Origin: Lacunisphaera limnophila
Lineage (GTDB): Bacteria > Verrucomicrobiota > Verrucomicrobiia > Opitutales > Opitutaceae
Direction of reading: 5' to 3'
Length of the DNA: 64,000 nt
Assembly: GCF_001746835.1 (NCBI RefSeq)
Contig: NZ_CP016094.1
Span: 4,107,501 to 4,171,500 of the forward strand
The notes under the pieces: model-generated
Seen by the model: only the letters and a program-made list of their open reading frames with translations
Told to the model about the DNA's origin: nothing
The model's database searches: none
Part shown: positions 40,502-49,604 of the stretch, piece by piece
Numbering within the stretch: position 1 is the first letter of the stretch
Layout: every line of letters begins with the position of its first letter
Program-made: the position numbers and the translations under genes

Positions 40502-41884
40502 GTGATTGCTAACCCGCGAGACGACCGGCCCGCCGAATCCGCCGACTCGCCCCTTGCCACGCCGCGTTTCCGGGCGATTTTCAGGGTCGTGCCGCTGCGC
40601 TACCTCACCCTCGATTTCAATTCCTTCTTCGCTTCGGTGGAGCAGCAGGAACGGCCGGAGCTCCGCGGCCGGCCGGTCGGCATCGTGCCGGTGATGGCCG
40701 AGACGACCGGTTGCGTGGCGATCAGCCTCGAGGCCAAGGCCGCGGGCCTCACCCGCAACGCCCGCGTGTCCGACGCCCGCCAGCTCTGTCCCGGCATCGT
40801 CATCGTCGAGGCCCGCCCCGAAACCTACATTCAGTACCACCGGGCCCTCGCGGCGGTCATCAAGACCCACGTCCCCGAGACCAAGATGCAGTCGATCGAC
40901 GAAATGACCGCCCGGCTGCACGCATTCCTGAACCGCACGCAGGCGGAGCAACTGGCCCGGGAGATCAAGGCCGACATCGCGCGCCAAGTCGGTCCCCTCC
41001 TCCGCAGTTCCATCGGCATCGCCCCGACCTGGCTGCTCGCCAAGGTGGCCTCGGACATGCAGAAACCCGACGGGCTCGTAATCCTCGATGACGAGGATAT
41101 CCCCGGGAAGCTCCTGCACCTGAAGCCGGGTGACATCGCCGGCATCGGCCCCAACATCCAGCGTCGCCTCGAGGAACATGGCATCACCACCATGGCGCAG
41201 CTTTATGCCGCCAACGTGCACGAATTCCGCGGCATCTGGGGCGGCGTCCGCGGCGAGCAGGTCTGGCGCCTCCTGCATGGCGAGGATCTCGACTACTTCG
41301 AGCAGCGGGAAGGCCAGACCATCGGCCACGGCCAGGTGCTGCCTCCGGCCAAACGCAACCACGCCGACGCCCTCGCCGGACTGCACCGCCTGCTGCAGAA
41401 GGCCGCGATGCGGCTGCGCCATTCCCAGTATTTTGCCGGGGCGCTGCACGTGTCGGTCGACTACGCCGACGAGGCCCACTGGTCGGACGAGATGCAGCTG
41501 ACCGAGACCCAGGACACGCTGCGCCTGACGCACGCGCTCAACGAGATCTGTCGCCGGCGCCCGGAGAAATTCAACCGCCGCAAGCCACTGCGCATCGGCG
41601 TGCACCTCACCGCGCTCATCGACACCAAGCTGCACACCCCGGACCTGTTCGAGGAGCGGACGGAGCAGACGCGTGGCAAGCTCTTCGAGGCGGTGGATCA
41701 CCTCAACAAGGTCCTCGGCAAGAACACCGTTTACTTGGGTGGCGCCCACGGTGCCACGAAGGACGCCCCGATGCGAATTGCGTTCACGCGCATCCCCGAG
41801 CCCGAGATCGAGGAGATCGACCGCAGCTACGAGGGACGCCTGAAAAAGAAAACACCCCCGCCGAAGGAGCCGGAGGTGTGGTGA
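40502..41884 (+). CDS. Y-family DNA polymerase (DinB/UmuC-like)
   Basis: This translesion polymerase has about 460 residues. The palm begins RYLTLDFNSFFASVEQQ in place of the usual DMDAFFASVE. The second catalytic motif is SIDEMT, keeping the Asp-Glu pair of SIDEA. A thumb helix-hairpin-helix (LKPGDIAGIGPNIQRRL) and a little-finger domain follow. The first in-frame GTG is at 40502. A GTG at 40589 lies just before the conserved N-terminus and may be the true start. No imuA or lexA partner is adjacent. Confidence 0.88.
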   Translation: MIANPRDDRPAESADSPLATPRFRAIFRVVPLRYLTLDFNSFFASVEQQERPELRGRPVGIVPVMAETTGCVAISLEAKAAGLTRNARVSDARQLCPGIVIVEARPETYIQYHRALAAVIKTHVPETKMQSIDEMTARLHAFLNRTQAEQLAREIKADIARQVGPLLRSSIGIAPTWLLAKVASDMQKPDGLVILDDEDIPGKLLHLKPGDIAGIGPNIQRRLEEHGITTMAQLYAANVHEFRGIWGGVRGEQVWRLLHGEDLDYFEQREGQTIGHGQVLPPAKRNHADALAGLHRLLQKAAMRLRHSQYFAGALHVSVDYADEAHWSDEMQLTETQDTLRLTHALNEICRRRPEKFNRRKPLRIGVHLTALIDTKLHTPDLFEERTEQTRGKLFEAVDHLNKVLGKNTVYLGGAHGATKDAPMRIAFTRIPEPEIEEIDRSYEGRLKKKTPPPKEPEVW

Positions 41885-41895
41885 GGGGGATTTAA

Positions 41896-41944
41896 TGTAG
41901 CCTGGCTCGCTGAGCCCGGTCCGGGGTCAGCGACCCCGGTTACA
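41896..41944. repeat. REP-like double hairpin
   Basis: Two inverted, imperfect copies of a 24-base unit begin with TGTA and contain GGxTCGCTGAxCC. Each copy folds into its own hairpin. It sits between the convergent polymerase and sugar-binding protein genes and is related to the units near 56134 and 58110. Confidence 0.65.
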
Positions 41945-41954
41945 GCTGTTGCCC

Positions 41955-42968
41955 TCAATCGATGATCCCTTCCTTCCGCAGCACCTGTTCGAAATTTTCG
42001 CGGGTGATCAGGATGCCGCTGGTGCGGGTGTCGGCCGGCGGGACGGTGCCGTCCTTGATCCAATGATAGAGCATCTCGGCGGTCTGGAAGCCCTCCTGCG
42101 GGGCGGAGACGAGCATCGAGCCGTGGAAGCCGGTGGGCTTCGCCTTGCGCAACTCGTCGATGCAGTCGGTGCCGTTGATGCCGATGCCGATCACGTTCTC
42201 CGCGGTGAAGCCGCGGCCCTCGGTCGCGCGGATGGCGCCGAGCACGGCGTTGTCGTTCATGCCGAGGACGAGCCAGCGCTTCACGTCCGGGTGCTGGGTG
42301 AGCAGGATGTTGGCGGCATCGAGGCTGCCCGGGATGTCGGTGGTCTTTTGCGGTGCCTTGAAAATGCGGTCGGCCGGAAACCCCGCGGCCCGGAGGGCGG
42401 CGATGGAGGCGTCGGTGCGCTCGCGCGCGGTGTCGAGTTCCTCGAAGGTGATGGCGCACACAGCGGTCTCCGCCACCGGCCAGCCGCGGCGCTGCATCTC
42501 CGCGTAAAGCGCCTCGCCCTGTGCGGCGCCGATCTTGCTGGCCGACATGCCGAGGTAGGGCACCTCGGTCATGAACTTGCCGTCGGCCGACACGAACTGG
42601 TCGTCCACGGTGATGAGCTTGAGCCCCTTGAGTTTCGCGCGCGCCGCGATGGCGGGCCCGAGGCGGACATCGGGCGTGCAGATCACGAAACCCTGCGCCC
42701 CGCCGGCCACGAGGCTGTCGATGGCGGTCATGACCTTCTCGCCGTCGGTCACGCCGAGCTTCACCACCTCGAAACCGTACTGCTTCGCGGCCGCATCGGC
42801 ACCCTTCCATTCGAACTGGAACCAGGGTTCCTCGGGCTGCTTCACCAGGAAACCGATCTTGATCTTCGCCGGCGCGGAGGCGGGCGCGGGCGTGGCGGTT
42901 TGTTTGCTGCAACCGGCCAGCAGACCGGCGCTCAGGAGGATCAGGACCAGTGGGGCGGGGATTTTCAT
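41955..42968 (-). CDS. Sugar ABC transporter substrate-binding lipoprotein
   Basis: This protein has about 337 residues. It carries a lipoprotein signal (MKIPAPLVLILLSAGLLAGC; lipobox LLAGC). The mature part is a type I periplasmic binding protein: KIGFLVKQPEEPWFQFEWKG, GFVICTPDVRLGPAIAARAK, NDNAVLGAIRATEGRG and IGIGINGTDCIDELRK. The pattern resembles the arabinose-binding protein AraF. No permease or ATPase gene lies next to it. I chose the ATG at 42968 because it begins the signal peptide. Confidence 0.92.
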   Translation of the reverse strand: MKIPAPLVLILLSAGLLAGCSKQTATPAPASAPAKIKIGFLVKQPEEPWFQFEWKGADAAAKQYGFEVVKLGVTDGEKVMTAIDSLVAGGAQGFVICTPDVRLGPAIAARAKLKGLKLITVDDQFVSADGKFMTEVPYLGMSASKIGAAQGEALYAEMQRRGWPVAETAVCAITFEELDTARERTDASIAALRAAGFPADRIFKAPQKTTDIPGSLDAANILLTQHPDVKRWLVLGMNDNAVLGAIRATEGRGFTAENVIGIGINGTDCIDELRKAKPTGFHGSMLVSAPQEGFQTAEMLYHWIKDGTVPPADTRTSGILITRENFEQVLRKEGIID

Positions 42969-43094
42969 GGGGTATGCGCCCCGGTGATAGGCCGGGCGCA
43001 CGGCGCGGGCAAGCCCACACGCCCGGCCCCGGGCCCGGGTCCCGCGATCGGGCTTCCCTTTATCCGCGGGATGCCGCTAGCTGCAGGCCTCGCC

Positions 43095-43400
43095 ATGCCC
43101 TCCCCTGTTGACGTGCAACTCATCGGCCCCGAGGTCGCCATCCGCTGGGATGACGGCCAGGAAAGCTACATCACCTTCGCCACGCTGCGGGCGGCTTCGC
43201 CGAGCGCGGAGGTCAAGGGCGAGCGCGACATCTTCGGCACGGTCTATGGCGGCGAAGCCCCGCGGGACTACCGCGGCGTCGAGGTGACCGGCTGGGAACG
43301 CGTGGGCAACTACGCGATCCGCTTCGATTTCAGCGACGGCCACCGCACGGGGCTGTATGCCTACGAGCTGTTGCGGAAGCTGGGGGAAGCCCCGAAGTAG
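43095..43400 (+). CDS. DUF971 family protein
   Basis: This 101-residue protein matches the small N-terminal domain seen in gamma-butyrobetaine hydroxylase-like proteins (DUF971). IRWDDGQESYITFATLRAAS is followed by VEVTGWERVGNYAIRFDFSD, then GHRTGLYAYELLRKL. Free-standing members are sometimes linked to iron-sulphur proteins or ParA/Mrp homologues, but none is adjacent. An ATG eight codons earlier is possible. The TAG stop lies in a short inverted repeat. Confidence 0.88.
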   Translation: MPSPVDVQLIGPEVAIRWDDGQESYITFATLRAASPSAEVKGERDIFGTVYGGEAPRDYRGVEVTGWERVGNYAIRFDFSDGHRTGLYAYELLRKLGEAPK

Positions 43401-43423
43401 GACCGGGCTTTGACCGGCCCTAC
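43397..43423. repeat. Short inverted repeat supplying the DUF971 gene stop codon
   Basis: GTAGGACCGG pairs with CCGGCCCTAC (one mismatch) around a 7-base loop. The first TAG is the stop codon of the preceding gene. The convergent lpxA gene ends five bases later. Confidence 0.5.
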
Positions 43424-43427
43424 CCGC

Positions 43428-44213
43428 TCACTTCCCCGCCACGACCCCGCGTTCGCTCTTCGTGACGAAATTCAGGAAGTGCTGGAACTCCGGCGCGCTC
43501 GCCAGTTTGTGCTGGCGCATGTGCTCGAAAGCCTGGGTGCGGTTGTAGCCCGAGCGGTAGAAGAGCCGGAAGGCCTGCTTGATCGCGTCGAGCTGCTCCA
43601 CCGTGAATTCATGGCGCTCGAGGCCGACCTTGTTGATGGAGCGGGCGATGGCGGCGTTGCCGTCGGCGATGATGTAGGGCGGCACGTCCTGCACGACCTT
43701 CGACATGGCGCCGAGCATGGAGTGGCTGCCGACGCGGCAGAACTGGTGCACGCCGGAACCCCAGCCGATGTTGACATGGTCCTCCACGACCACATGCCCG
43801 GCCAGCGCGGACTGCGCGCTCATCACGAGGTGGTGGCCGACGATGCAGTCGTGGGCGATGTGGCTGTAGGCCAGCATCACGTTGTCGTCGCCCATCCGCG
43901 TGTAGTCGGCCTCGTTGGTGGCGCCGTGCACGCTGACGTACTCGCGGAAAACATTGCGGTCGCCCACGACGAGACCGGGCTCGCCGCCCTTGTACTTCAG
44001 GTCGTGGGTCTTGGTGCCGACGCAGGAGAACGGGAAGATCTCGCACTGCCGCCCGATGGTGGTGCGGCCCTCGACGTTGGCGTGGTGGTGCAGGACGGTG
44101 CCGTCGCCGATCACCGCCTTGCCGCCGACGAAGGCGTAGGCGCCGATGATGACATCCTCGCCCAGCTGCGCACCGGGCTCGATGATGGCCGTGGGATGGA
44201 TCTGTTGGGCCAT
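43428..44213 (-). CDS. lpxA: Acyl-ACP--UDP-N-acetylglucosamine O-acyltransferase
   Basis: This trimeric left-handed beta-helix enzyme has about 261 residues and catalyses the first step of lipid A synthesis. Hexapeptide repeats fill residues 8-180 (IHPTAIIEPGAQLGEDVIIG onward). The catalytic His region is YSHIAHDCIVG, and GWGSGVHQFCRVGSHSMLG leads into the C-terminal helices. It starts 4 bases after the lpxC-fabZ stop, so the two are co-transcribed. Its presence shows an LPS-type outer membrane. Confidence 0.96.
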   Translation of the reverse strand: MAQQIHPTAIIEPGAQLGEDVIIGAYAFVGGKAVIGDGTVLHHHANVEGRTTIGRQCEIFPFSCVGTKTHDLKYKGGEPGLVVGDRNVFREYVSVHGATNEADYTRMGDDNVMLAYSHIAHDCIVGHHLVMSAQSALAGHVVVEDHVNIGWGSGVHQFCRVGSHSMLGAMSKVVQDVPPYIIADGNAAIARSINKVGLERHEFTVEQLDAIKQAFRLFYRSGYNRTQAFEHMRQHKLASAPEFQHFLNFVTKSERGVVAGK

Positions 44214-44217
44214 GGCG

Positions 44218-45549
44218 TCAGTCCACGTCGGCGTTGTTGACCACGGCAAACATCAGGTCGGCGGAGGATACCGCCTGGCCGCCGACCGTGCACTCGGCCT
44301 CGGCGCAGGCGACGGTGCCACGCACGCGGGTGAGCTTGACCTTGATGTTGAGCTGGTCGCCGGGACGCACAGGTTTGCGCCACTTGACCTTGTCGCAGCT
44401 CATGAAGAGCGCGGTCTTGCCCTCGATGCTGGCGCGGCGCAGCAGCAGGATGCCGGCGGCCTGCGCCATGGCCTCGAGCTGCATGACGCCGGGCATGACA
44501 GGATTGCCGGGATAATGGCCCTGGAAAAACGGCTCGTTGATCGTGACGTTCTTGATCGCGGTGAGGGTATCCTCCCCCAGTTCGACCACGCGGTCGATCA
44601 TGACAAACGGGTAACGGTGCGGCACCGTGTCGAGGATGCGGCGGATGTCGAGCGACGACTCGGTGGCGATCTCGGCGCGGGGGGTGGCAGGCTTGGCAGG
44701 TTTCTTGCCCCCCTTCTTCCACGCCTCGTATTTCTCGAACAGCGCCTTGGTCAGCTCGGCGTTGGCCGCGTGGCCGGGCCGCGTGGCGACGATGTGCGCC
44801 TTCAGCGGGATGCCGAGCAGCACGATGTCGCCGATGATATCGAGGATCTTGTGGCGCACGAACTCATCGGCGAAGCGCAGCGGCTCCTTGGAGATGATCT
44901 TGTCGCCCTTGATGACCACGGCGCAGTCGAGGCTGCCGCCCTTGATCTTGCCCAGCTTGATGAGTTCCTCGATGTCCTCGTAGATCGTGAAGGTGCGGGC
45001 GGCGGCGACCTGGGTGATGTAGCTGTCGGGATCGATGACCAGCGACAGGTGCTGGGTGTGGATTCCGCGGTCATCCGCGCTGGTGCAGGTGATCTTGAGG
45101 CCGTCGAAGGGCAGCGCGATGATCGAGGAGTTGCCGCGGGAGATCGAGACGGTCTCGGTCACGGCGAAGTACTCGCGATCGGCGTCCTGTTCGACCGGCT
45201 CACCCTGCTGGATCAACTTCACGAACTCGCGGGCGGAACCGTCCAGGATCGGCGGCTCGCTGGCATCGATCTCGATCAGGAGGTTGTCGATGCCGCAGCC
45301 ACTCAGGGCGCTGAGCACGTGCTCGACGGTGTGGAGCTTGGCGTGGCCGACCTGAATGGTCGTGGCGCGCACCAGGTCGGTGACCTGGTCCACCCGCGGC
45401 TTGAGCTCGGGATGGCCGTGCAGGTCCATGCGTTTGAACACGATCCCGTGGTTGGCCGGGGCGGGCTTGAAAGTCATATGCACGGCGTCTCCGGTGTGCA
45501 GGGCATTGCCCTTGATGGAGACCTCGCGCAAAAGGGTGCGCTGCTTCAT
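44218..45549 (-). CDS. lpxC/fabZ: Bifunctional UDP-3-O-acyl-GlcNAc deacetylase / 3-hydroxyacyl-ACP dehydratase (LpxC-FabZ)
   Basis: This 443-residue fusion begins with LpxC (about 1-285), the zinc deacetylase that commits to lipid A synthesis. [10 protein letters not shown] supplies zinc ligand His77, and HKILDIIGD supplies the later His and Asp ligands. FabZ (about 300-443) has [18 protein letters not shown] with the catalytic His and LEAMAQAAG with the catalytic Glu. The linker is Lys/Pro-rich ([13 protein letters not shown]). The ATG at 45549 matches the LpxC N-terminus. LpxC-FabZ fusions are known in Bacteroidota and relatives. Confidence 0.96.
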   Translation of the reverse strand: MKQRTLLREVSIKGNALHTGDAVHMTFKPAPANHGIVFKRMDLHGHPELKPRVDQVTDLVRATTIQVGHAKLHTVEHVLSALSGCGIDNLLIEIDASEPPILDGSAREFVKLIQQGEPVEQDADREYFAVTETVSISRGNSSIIALPFDGLKITCTSADDRGIHTQHLSLVIDPDSYITQVAAARTFTIYEDIEELIKLGKIKGGSLDCAVVIKGDKIISKEPLRFADEFVRHKILDIIGDIVLLGIPLKAHIVATRPGHAANAELTKALFEKYEAWKKGGKKPAKPATPRAEIATESSLDIRRILDTVPHRYPFVMIDRVVELGEDTLTAIKNVTINEPFFQGHYPGNPVMPGVMQLEAMAQAAGILLLRRASIEGKTALFMSCDKVKWRKPVRPGDQLNIKVKLTRVRGTVACAEAECTVGGQAVSSADLMFAVVNNADVD

Positions 45550-45693
45550 GGGTATGGCGCGCAGTGTCGGAAGCCCCTTGGAAATGACAAGCTTGGAGAT
45601 GCAAATGACCGGCGGCGAACCCCCGGAAGTCGTTCGGGAGCACCTTAAGCAGCCAGCGCCGGGCGCGGGCGCCACCTTTGTCCGAGACCGCTG

Positions 45694-45723
45694 TTGACAG
45701 CCCCGAAAGCCGCTGGGTATTCC
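45694..45723 (+). promoter_or_regulatory. Possible promoter of efp
   Basis: TTGACA at 45694-45699 and TATTCC at 45718-45723 are 18 bases apart, 40 bases upstream of the efp ATG. The -35 is perfect and the -10 is weak. Confidence 0.4.
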
Positions 45724-45763
45724 TGTACCCTTACTAAACCAGAACCCCCGAACCGAATCCGTC

Positions 45764-46321
45764 ATGCCCGCAGCCAACGACCTCCGCAAAGGCCAAGTCA
45801 TCAAGTTCAACGGTGAGCCCCACCTCATCATGGAGACCCAGCACCGGACCCCGGGCAATCTCCGGGCCTTCGTGCAGGTGAAAATGCGCAACCTGCGCTA
45901 CGGCAAGTCGCTGGAACAGCGCTTCAATTCCCCCGATCCCGTCGAGGTCCTCCCGACCGACCGTCGCACCCTGGAGTTCAGCTACGCCGACCGCGACAGC
46001 TTCTCGTTCATGGATCCGGAAACCTTCGAGACCTTCGAGCTGAACGCCGCCATGATCGGCGACGCCAAGTATTACCTGGTGGCCAACGGCAAGGCCGAGG
46101 TGCTCTTCATCAACGAGGCCCCCGTCACCATCGACATCCCCTCCTCCGTGACCCTCAAGATCACCGAGAGCTCCGAGGGCATCAAGGGCGACACCGCCTC
46201 CAACGTCCAGAAGCCCGCCACGTGCGAGACCGGCCTGGTCGTCCAGGTCCCCCTCTTCATCAAGGCCGGCGAGATCATCAAGGTCAGCACCGCCGACGGT
46301 TCCTACCTCGGCCGCGCCTGA
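45764..46321 (+). CDS. efp: Elongation factor P
   Basis: This 185-residue, three-domain tRNA-mimic relieves ribosome stalling at polyproline. The KOW-like first domain includes [20 protein letters not shown], and [16 protein letters not shown] follows. The C-terminal signature is [20 protein letters not shown]. The domain I loop reads RTPGNLRAF, so the residue matching Lys34 of E. coli EF-P is Asn32, with Arg34 two places on. That differs from the Lys- and Arg-modified types. A terminator follows 50 bases after the stop. Confidence 0.95.
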   Translation: MPAANDLRKGQVIKFNGEPHLIMETQHRTPGNLRAFVQVKMRNLRYGKSLEQRFNSPDPVEVLPTDRRTLEFSYADRDSFSFMDPETFETFELNAAMIGDAKYYLVANGKAEVLFINEAPVTIDIPSSVTLKITESSEGIKGDTASNVQKPATCETGLVVQVPLFIKAGEIIKVSTADGSYLGRA

Positions 46322-46372
46322 GGCGAGGTGGTAAACCCATCTCAAATTTAAAATTTGAGATCTGAAATTTCA

Positions 46373-46402
46373 AAACCCGCGGCCGACGCCGCGGGTTTTT
46401 TT
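46373..46402 (+). terminator. Rho-independent terminator of efp
   Basis: AAACCCGCGGC pairs with GCCGCGGGTTT around a 4-base loop, running into seven T residues. It lies between efp and the convergent carbonic anhydrase gene. Just upstream is a second AT-rich hairpin (TCTCAAATT/AATTTGAGA). Confidence 0.88.
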
Positions 46403-46457
46403 ACGCCCGGAAGGGGAACGCGGCCGCCGGACACACTGGTTTGCGCCGACTCGGCGT

Positions 46458-47102
46458 CTACTCCAGCGCCGCGACCGCGGTCTTGTACACCGCCGAGGCT
46501 TCCTCCGCGCTGCTGGCGGTGGTCTTGAGGTCACGCAGCAGGCCGTCCTGCAGGCCGTAGACCCAGCCGTGCACGGTGACTTCCTGCCCGCGCGCCCAGG
46601 CATCCTGGAGCACGGTGGTGGCGCAGACGTTGGCGACCTGCTCGATGACATTCAGCTCGCACAGGCGGGCGCTCCGGGCGGTGTCGTCGGGCAGGCGGCA
46701 AAGGCAGTCCTCGTGTTTGACCTTCACATCCTGCACGTGGCGGAGCCAGTTGTCGGCCAGGCCGACGCGCTGGCAGCGCATGACGGTGTTCACGCCGCCG
46801 CAGCCATAGTGGCCGACCACCATGATGTGCTTCACCTTGAGCATATCCACGGCGAACTGGATGACGGAAAGGGCGTTCAGGTCGGCGTGGACGACGACGT
46901 TGGCGATATTGCGGTGGACGAAGACCTCGCCGGGCAGGAGCCCGATGATCTCGTTGGCCGGCACCCGCGAATCCGAGCAACCGATCCAGAGGTATTCCGG
47001 GCTCTGCTGACGGGAGAGTTTGGAGAAAAATTCCGGGTCCCGCCGCTTGATCGACTCGGCCCATGCTTGGTTCTGTTCGAAGAGGTTGTTCAGACTTGGC
47101 AT
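46458..47102 (-). CDS. can: Beta-class carbonic anhydrase
   Basis: This 214-residue cytoplasmic zinc enzyme interconverts CO2 and bicarbonate. Zinc ligands Cys42, His98 and Cys101 (VVGHYGCGG) are present, with the Asp44-Arg46 dyad in CSDSRVPA. HRNIANVV and the C-terminal VTVHGWVYGLQDGLL are typical. Length and motifs match E. coli Can closely. It is monocistronic and divergent from the FkbM gene. Confidence 0.96.
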   Translation of the reverse strand: MPSLNNLFEQNQAWAESIKRRDPEFFSKLSRQQSPEYLWIGCSDSRVPANEIIGLLPGEVFVHRNIANVVVHADLNALSVIQFAVDMLKVKHIMVVGHYGCGGVNTVMRCQRVGLADNWLRHVQDVKVKHEDCLCRLPDDTARSARLCELNVIEQVANVCATTVLQDAWARGQEVTVHGWVYGLQDGLLRDLKTTASSAEEASAVYKTAVAALE

Positions 47103-47221
47103 GCGGGCGCGATGCTTGGCATGCCCCGGGCCATGTCCATCTCGGAATACCCGCTGCTATCGCCCGGCAGGCAAAAGTTGACCCCGCCGGATCGGCCGCC
47201 GACCCTGAGCCCGACGCCAGC

Positions 47222-48073
47222 ATGCGCACGCTCAAGCCTATCCTGACATTTCTGCGTCCGTTCGTCGATCGGATGCCCCTGCTTGCCAATGGTTATCGCC
47301 GTTGGCGGGATCGCCGCCTACTTCACCAGACCCCGGTGATGACCCCGTTCGGATTTCGCTTGGTGGGTCATGCCGAAATGCAAGCCGGCCGGTTTGAACC
47401 CGCCGAGACGGTGCTCATCCGCGAGTTGCTGGCTGCTACCGATATCCTCCTGAACGTCGGCGCAAACATCGGCTACTATTGCTGTCATGCCCGCCAGTTG
47501 GGCCGAACTGTGCTGGCCTTCGAGCCAATGCCTACCAACCTCGAGTACTTGCGTCGTAACTTGGCCGCCAATCGATGGTCGGAGGATGTTGAGATATTTC
47601 CACTGGCCGCGTCGAACCGCAGTGGCGAGATCGAGATCTTCGGGGGTGCAACCGGGGCCTCCCTCATCCAGGGATGGGCTGGAACACCTGCACACTACGT
47701 GACGCGGGTCCAATGCGCAACGCTCGATGACACCGTGGCTGACCGGCTGGCCGGCCGTCGTGTCCTGGTGGTCATGGATATCGAGGGAGCGGAACTTTGG
47801 GCCCTGCAGGGTGCCCGCCGGCTGCTCCGCAGCCGGCCTCAGCCGGTCTGGGTCGTGGAAATTTCCGTGGGCGAACACCAGCCAGCCGGGTGCATTGTCA
47901 ACCCGCACCTGGCAGCCACTTTTGCGATCTTTTGGGACCTAGGGTATGAGGCTTGGACCGCGACCGCCACGCCCCGGCGCGTCACCCCCGCCGAGGTCGC
48001 AGCGATCGCTGGCGGCGGACCCGACACGCTCGGCACACACAATTTCCTGTTCCGCCCCTCACCCGTTGCCTGA
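47222..48073 (+). CDS. FkbM-family methyltransferase
   Basis: This SAM-dependent methyltransferase has about 283 residues. The cofactor site reads LLNVGANIGYYCCHARQLG, and VLAFEPMPTNLEYLRRNLAAN is typical of FkbM enzymes. DIEGAELWALQGARRLL also matches the family. FkbM proteins methylate hydroxyl groups, often of glycans or secondary metabolites. Here there are no biosynthetic neighbours to point to a substrate. The ATG at 47222 begins MRTLKPILTFLRPF. The frame before it overlaps the divergent anhydrase leader and is not coding-like. Confidence 0.88.
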   Translation: MRTLKPILTFLRPFVDRMPLLANGYRRWRDRRLLHQTPVMTPFGFRLVGHAEMQAGRFEPAETVLIRELLAATDILLNVGANIGYYCCHARQLGRTVLAFEPMPTNLEYLRRNLAANRWSEDVEIFPLAASNRSGEIEIFGGATGASLIQGWAGTPAHYVTRVQCATLDDTVADRLAGRRVLVVMDIEGAELWALQGARRLLRSRPQPVWVVEISVGEHQPAGCIVNPHLAATFAIFWDLGYEAWTATATPRRVTPAEVAAIAGGGPDTLGTHNFLFRPSPVA

Positions 48074-48114
48074 ACCCGTTCGCCTGCTCGGCTGGGCGAT
48101 TGCCTCTCCTCTCC

Positions 48115-48588
48115 ATGAAAATCCCATCCGTCGGCCTTTTGACCCTGCTCGGTCTCACCGCCACCGCCCTCCCCTGCCCCGCGTCCGCCGCGGATGTGGC
48201 GGCTGTCAGCCCCCGCATCAACCACATCGCCTGCTACGTGGCCGACCTGAAGATCAGCACTGATTTCTACGAGAAGGTCATCGGCTTGCCGACGATCCCC
48301 GAGCCCTTCAAGGACGGACGCCACACTTGGTTCCTCATCGGGCCGAAGACCCATCTCCACCTCATCTCCGGCGCCAAGGTCAGCCTGCCGAAGGACAAGA
48401 ATACCCACCTGTGCTTCACGGTGCCTTCCGTCACCGACTTCATCGTCCGCCTGCAGCAGGCCGGCGTGCCCTACGAAAACTGGGCCGGCGAGAAAATGGC
48501 CGTGACCAACCGCGTGGACGGCGTGAAGCAGATCTATTTCCAAGACCCCGACGGCTACTGGCTCGAGATCAATGACGCCCGGGACTAA
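48115..48588 (+). CDS. Exported VOC (glyoxalase-like) protein
   Basis: This 157-residue protein has a signal peptide (MKIPSVGLLTLLGLTATALP, cut near AASA) and a single VOC domain. RINHIACYVADLKISTDFYE gives the first metal His, KNTHLCFTV the second, and DPDGYWLEIND the Glu. VOC proteins act as glyoxalases, dioxygenases or binding proteins. Export is unusual, though known in environmental Bacteroidota and Verrucomicrobiota. It is followed by another exported enzyme. Confidence 0.85.
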   Translation: MKIPSVGLLTLLGLTATALPCPASAADVAAVSPRINHIACYVADLKISTDFYEKVIGLPTIPEPFKDGRHTWFLIGPKTHLHLISGAKVSLPKDKNTHLCFTVPSVTDFIVRLQQAGVPYENWAGEKMAVTNRVDGVKQIYFQDPDGYWLEINDARD

Positions 48589-48627
48589 GCCCGCGCGCCG
48601 TGGCATTGCCCCTGCTCAGGCGGGGGC

Positions 48628-49512
48628 ATGAAACTGCCCGCCCTCCTGCTGCTCCTCTCGCTTCCCGGTCTCCTGCTTGCCGCCCCCCCGCCCCCGGCGC
48701 GGGTCGCCGTCATCGGCGGCACCTACCTGAACGACATCATGCTGGATTCCGGCTGGCTGAAGCAGGAATTCACGATCGAGACCAAGGCCGGCCCCTCCCC
48801 CGTGATCCACTACGGCGAGGTGGACGGCGTCCCCTTCTACTTCATCGACGGCCACGGCCGCGGCAAGTGGGTGGCCACCTGGCTGGCGCTCCACGAGCTC
48901 GGCGTGAAGGAGGCCATCGGCGGCGCGACCGCCGGCGGCATCAACCTCGCCATGAAGACCCGGGACTTCGTCGTCCCGCACGACGTGATCGATTTCAACA
49001 CCGACCGCCCGAAGATGATCCCGCCGGGTTCGCTGGGTGACGAGGGGTTTGTGCTCGCCCGCCTCACGCCCGCCGTCGACCCCCTGATCCACCGGATCCT
49101 CGTGGAGGAATCCCGCGCCGTGCTGCGCCCCGACCGGAGCTTCGATGACATTAATATCCACGAAAAGGGCGTCGTCGTGCAGGCCGCCGGCGGCCGCTTC
49201 GAGAGCGCGGCCGAGATCGCCTACTTCAAGCAGATCGGCGGCGACGTCGTGACGATGAACGTCGGCACCGAGATTTCCTACGCGCGCCAGGTTGGTATCA
49301 ACTACGCCTGCCTGATCATCATTTCCAACCCCGCCGAGGGCATCGCCCCCTGGGGCTGGGATTCCCTGACCGGCGTGTACCAGAAGCTCAACCCCGCTGC
49401 GCTGCAGATCGTCCGCCGCAGCCTCCCCCGTCTGGCCGCGCTGCCCGCCACCGGCCGCGTGGGCGAGGGCCTGCGCGTGCATCCCGAGATGACGGCCAAG
49501 CCGCAGAAATAG
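48628..49512 (+). CDS. Exported nucleoside phosphorylase (MTAP/PNP-like)
   Basis: This 294-residue protein has an N-terminal signal peptide (MKLPALLLLLSLPGLLLAAP) and a purine-nucleoside/MTA phosphorylase fold. VAVIGGTYLNDIML at the start, GATAGGINLAMKTRDFVVPH in the middle and MNVGTEISYARQVGINYACL match the phosphate- and base-binding regions of the family. Most relatives are cytoplasmic. Periplasmic location would mean nucleoside scavenging outside the membrane. It lies 39 bases after the VOC gene. Confidence 0.82.
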   Translation: MKLPALLLLLSLPGLLLAAPPPPARVAVIGGTYLNDIMLDSGWLKQEFTIETKAGPSPVIHYGEVDGVPFYFIDGHGRGKWVATWLALHELGVKEAIGGATAGGINLAMKTRDFVVPHDVIDFNTDRPKMIPPGSLGDEGFVLARLTPAVDPLIHRILVEESRAVLRPDRSFDDINIHEKGVVVQAAGGRFESAAEIAYFKQIGGDVVTMNVGTEISYARQVGINYACLIIISNPAEGIAPWGWDSLTGVYQKLNPAALQIVRRSLPRLAALPATGRVGEGLRVHPEMTAKPQK

Positions 49513-49604
49513 CGCCGAGAGGGGGGGCCGGGACGCGAATCCGGCCGGGCCGGTGCAAACGATTCGCCAAGGCCGGGTTTCTGCCCAAACTTCGCGCCTA
49601 CGCC

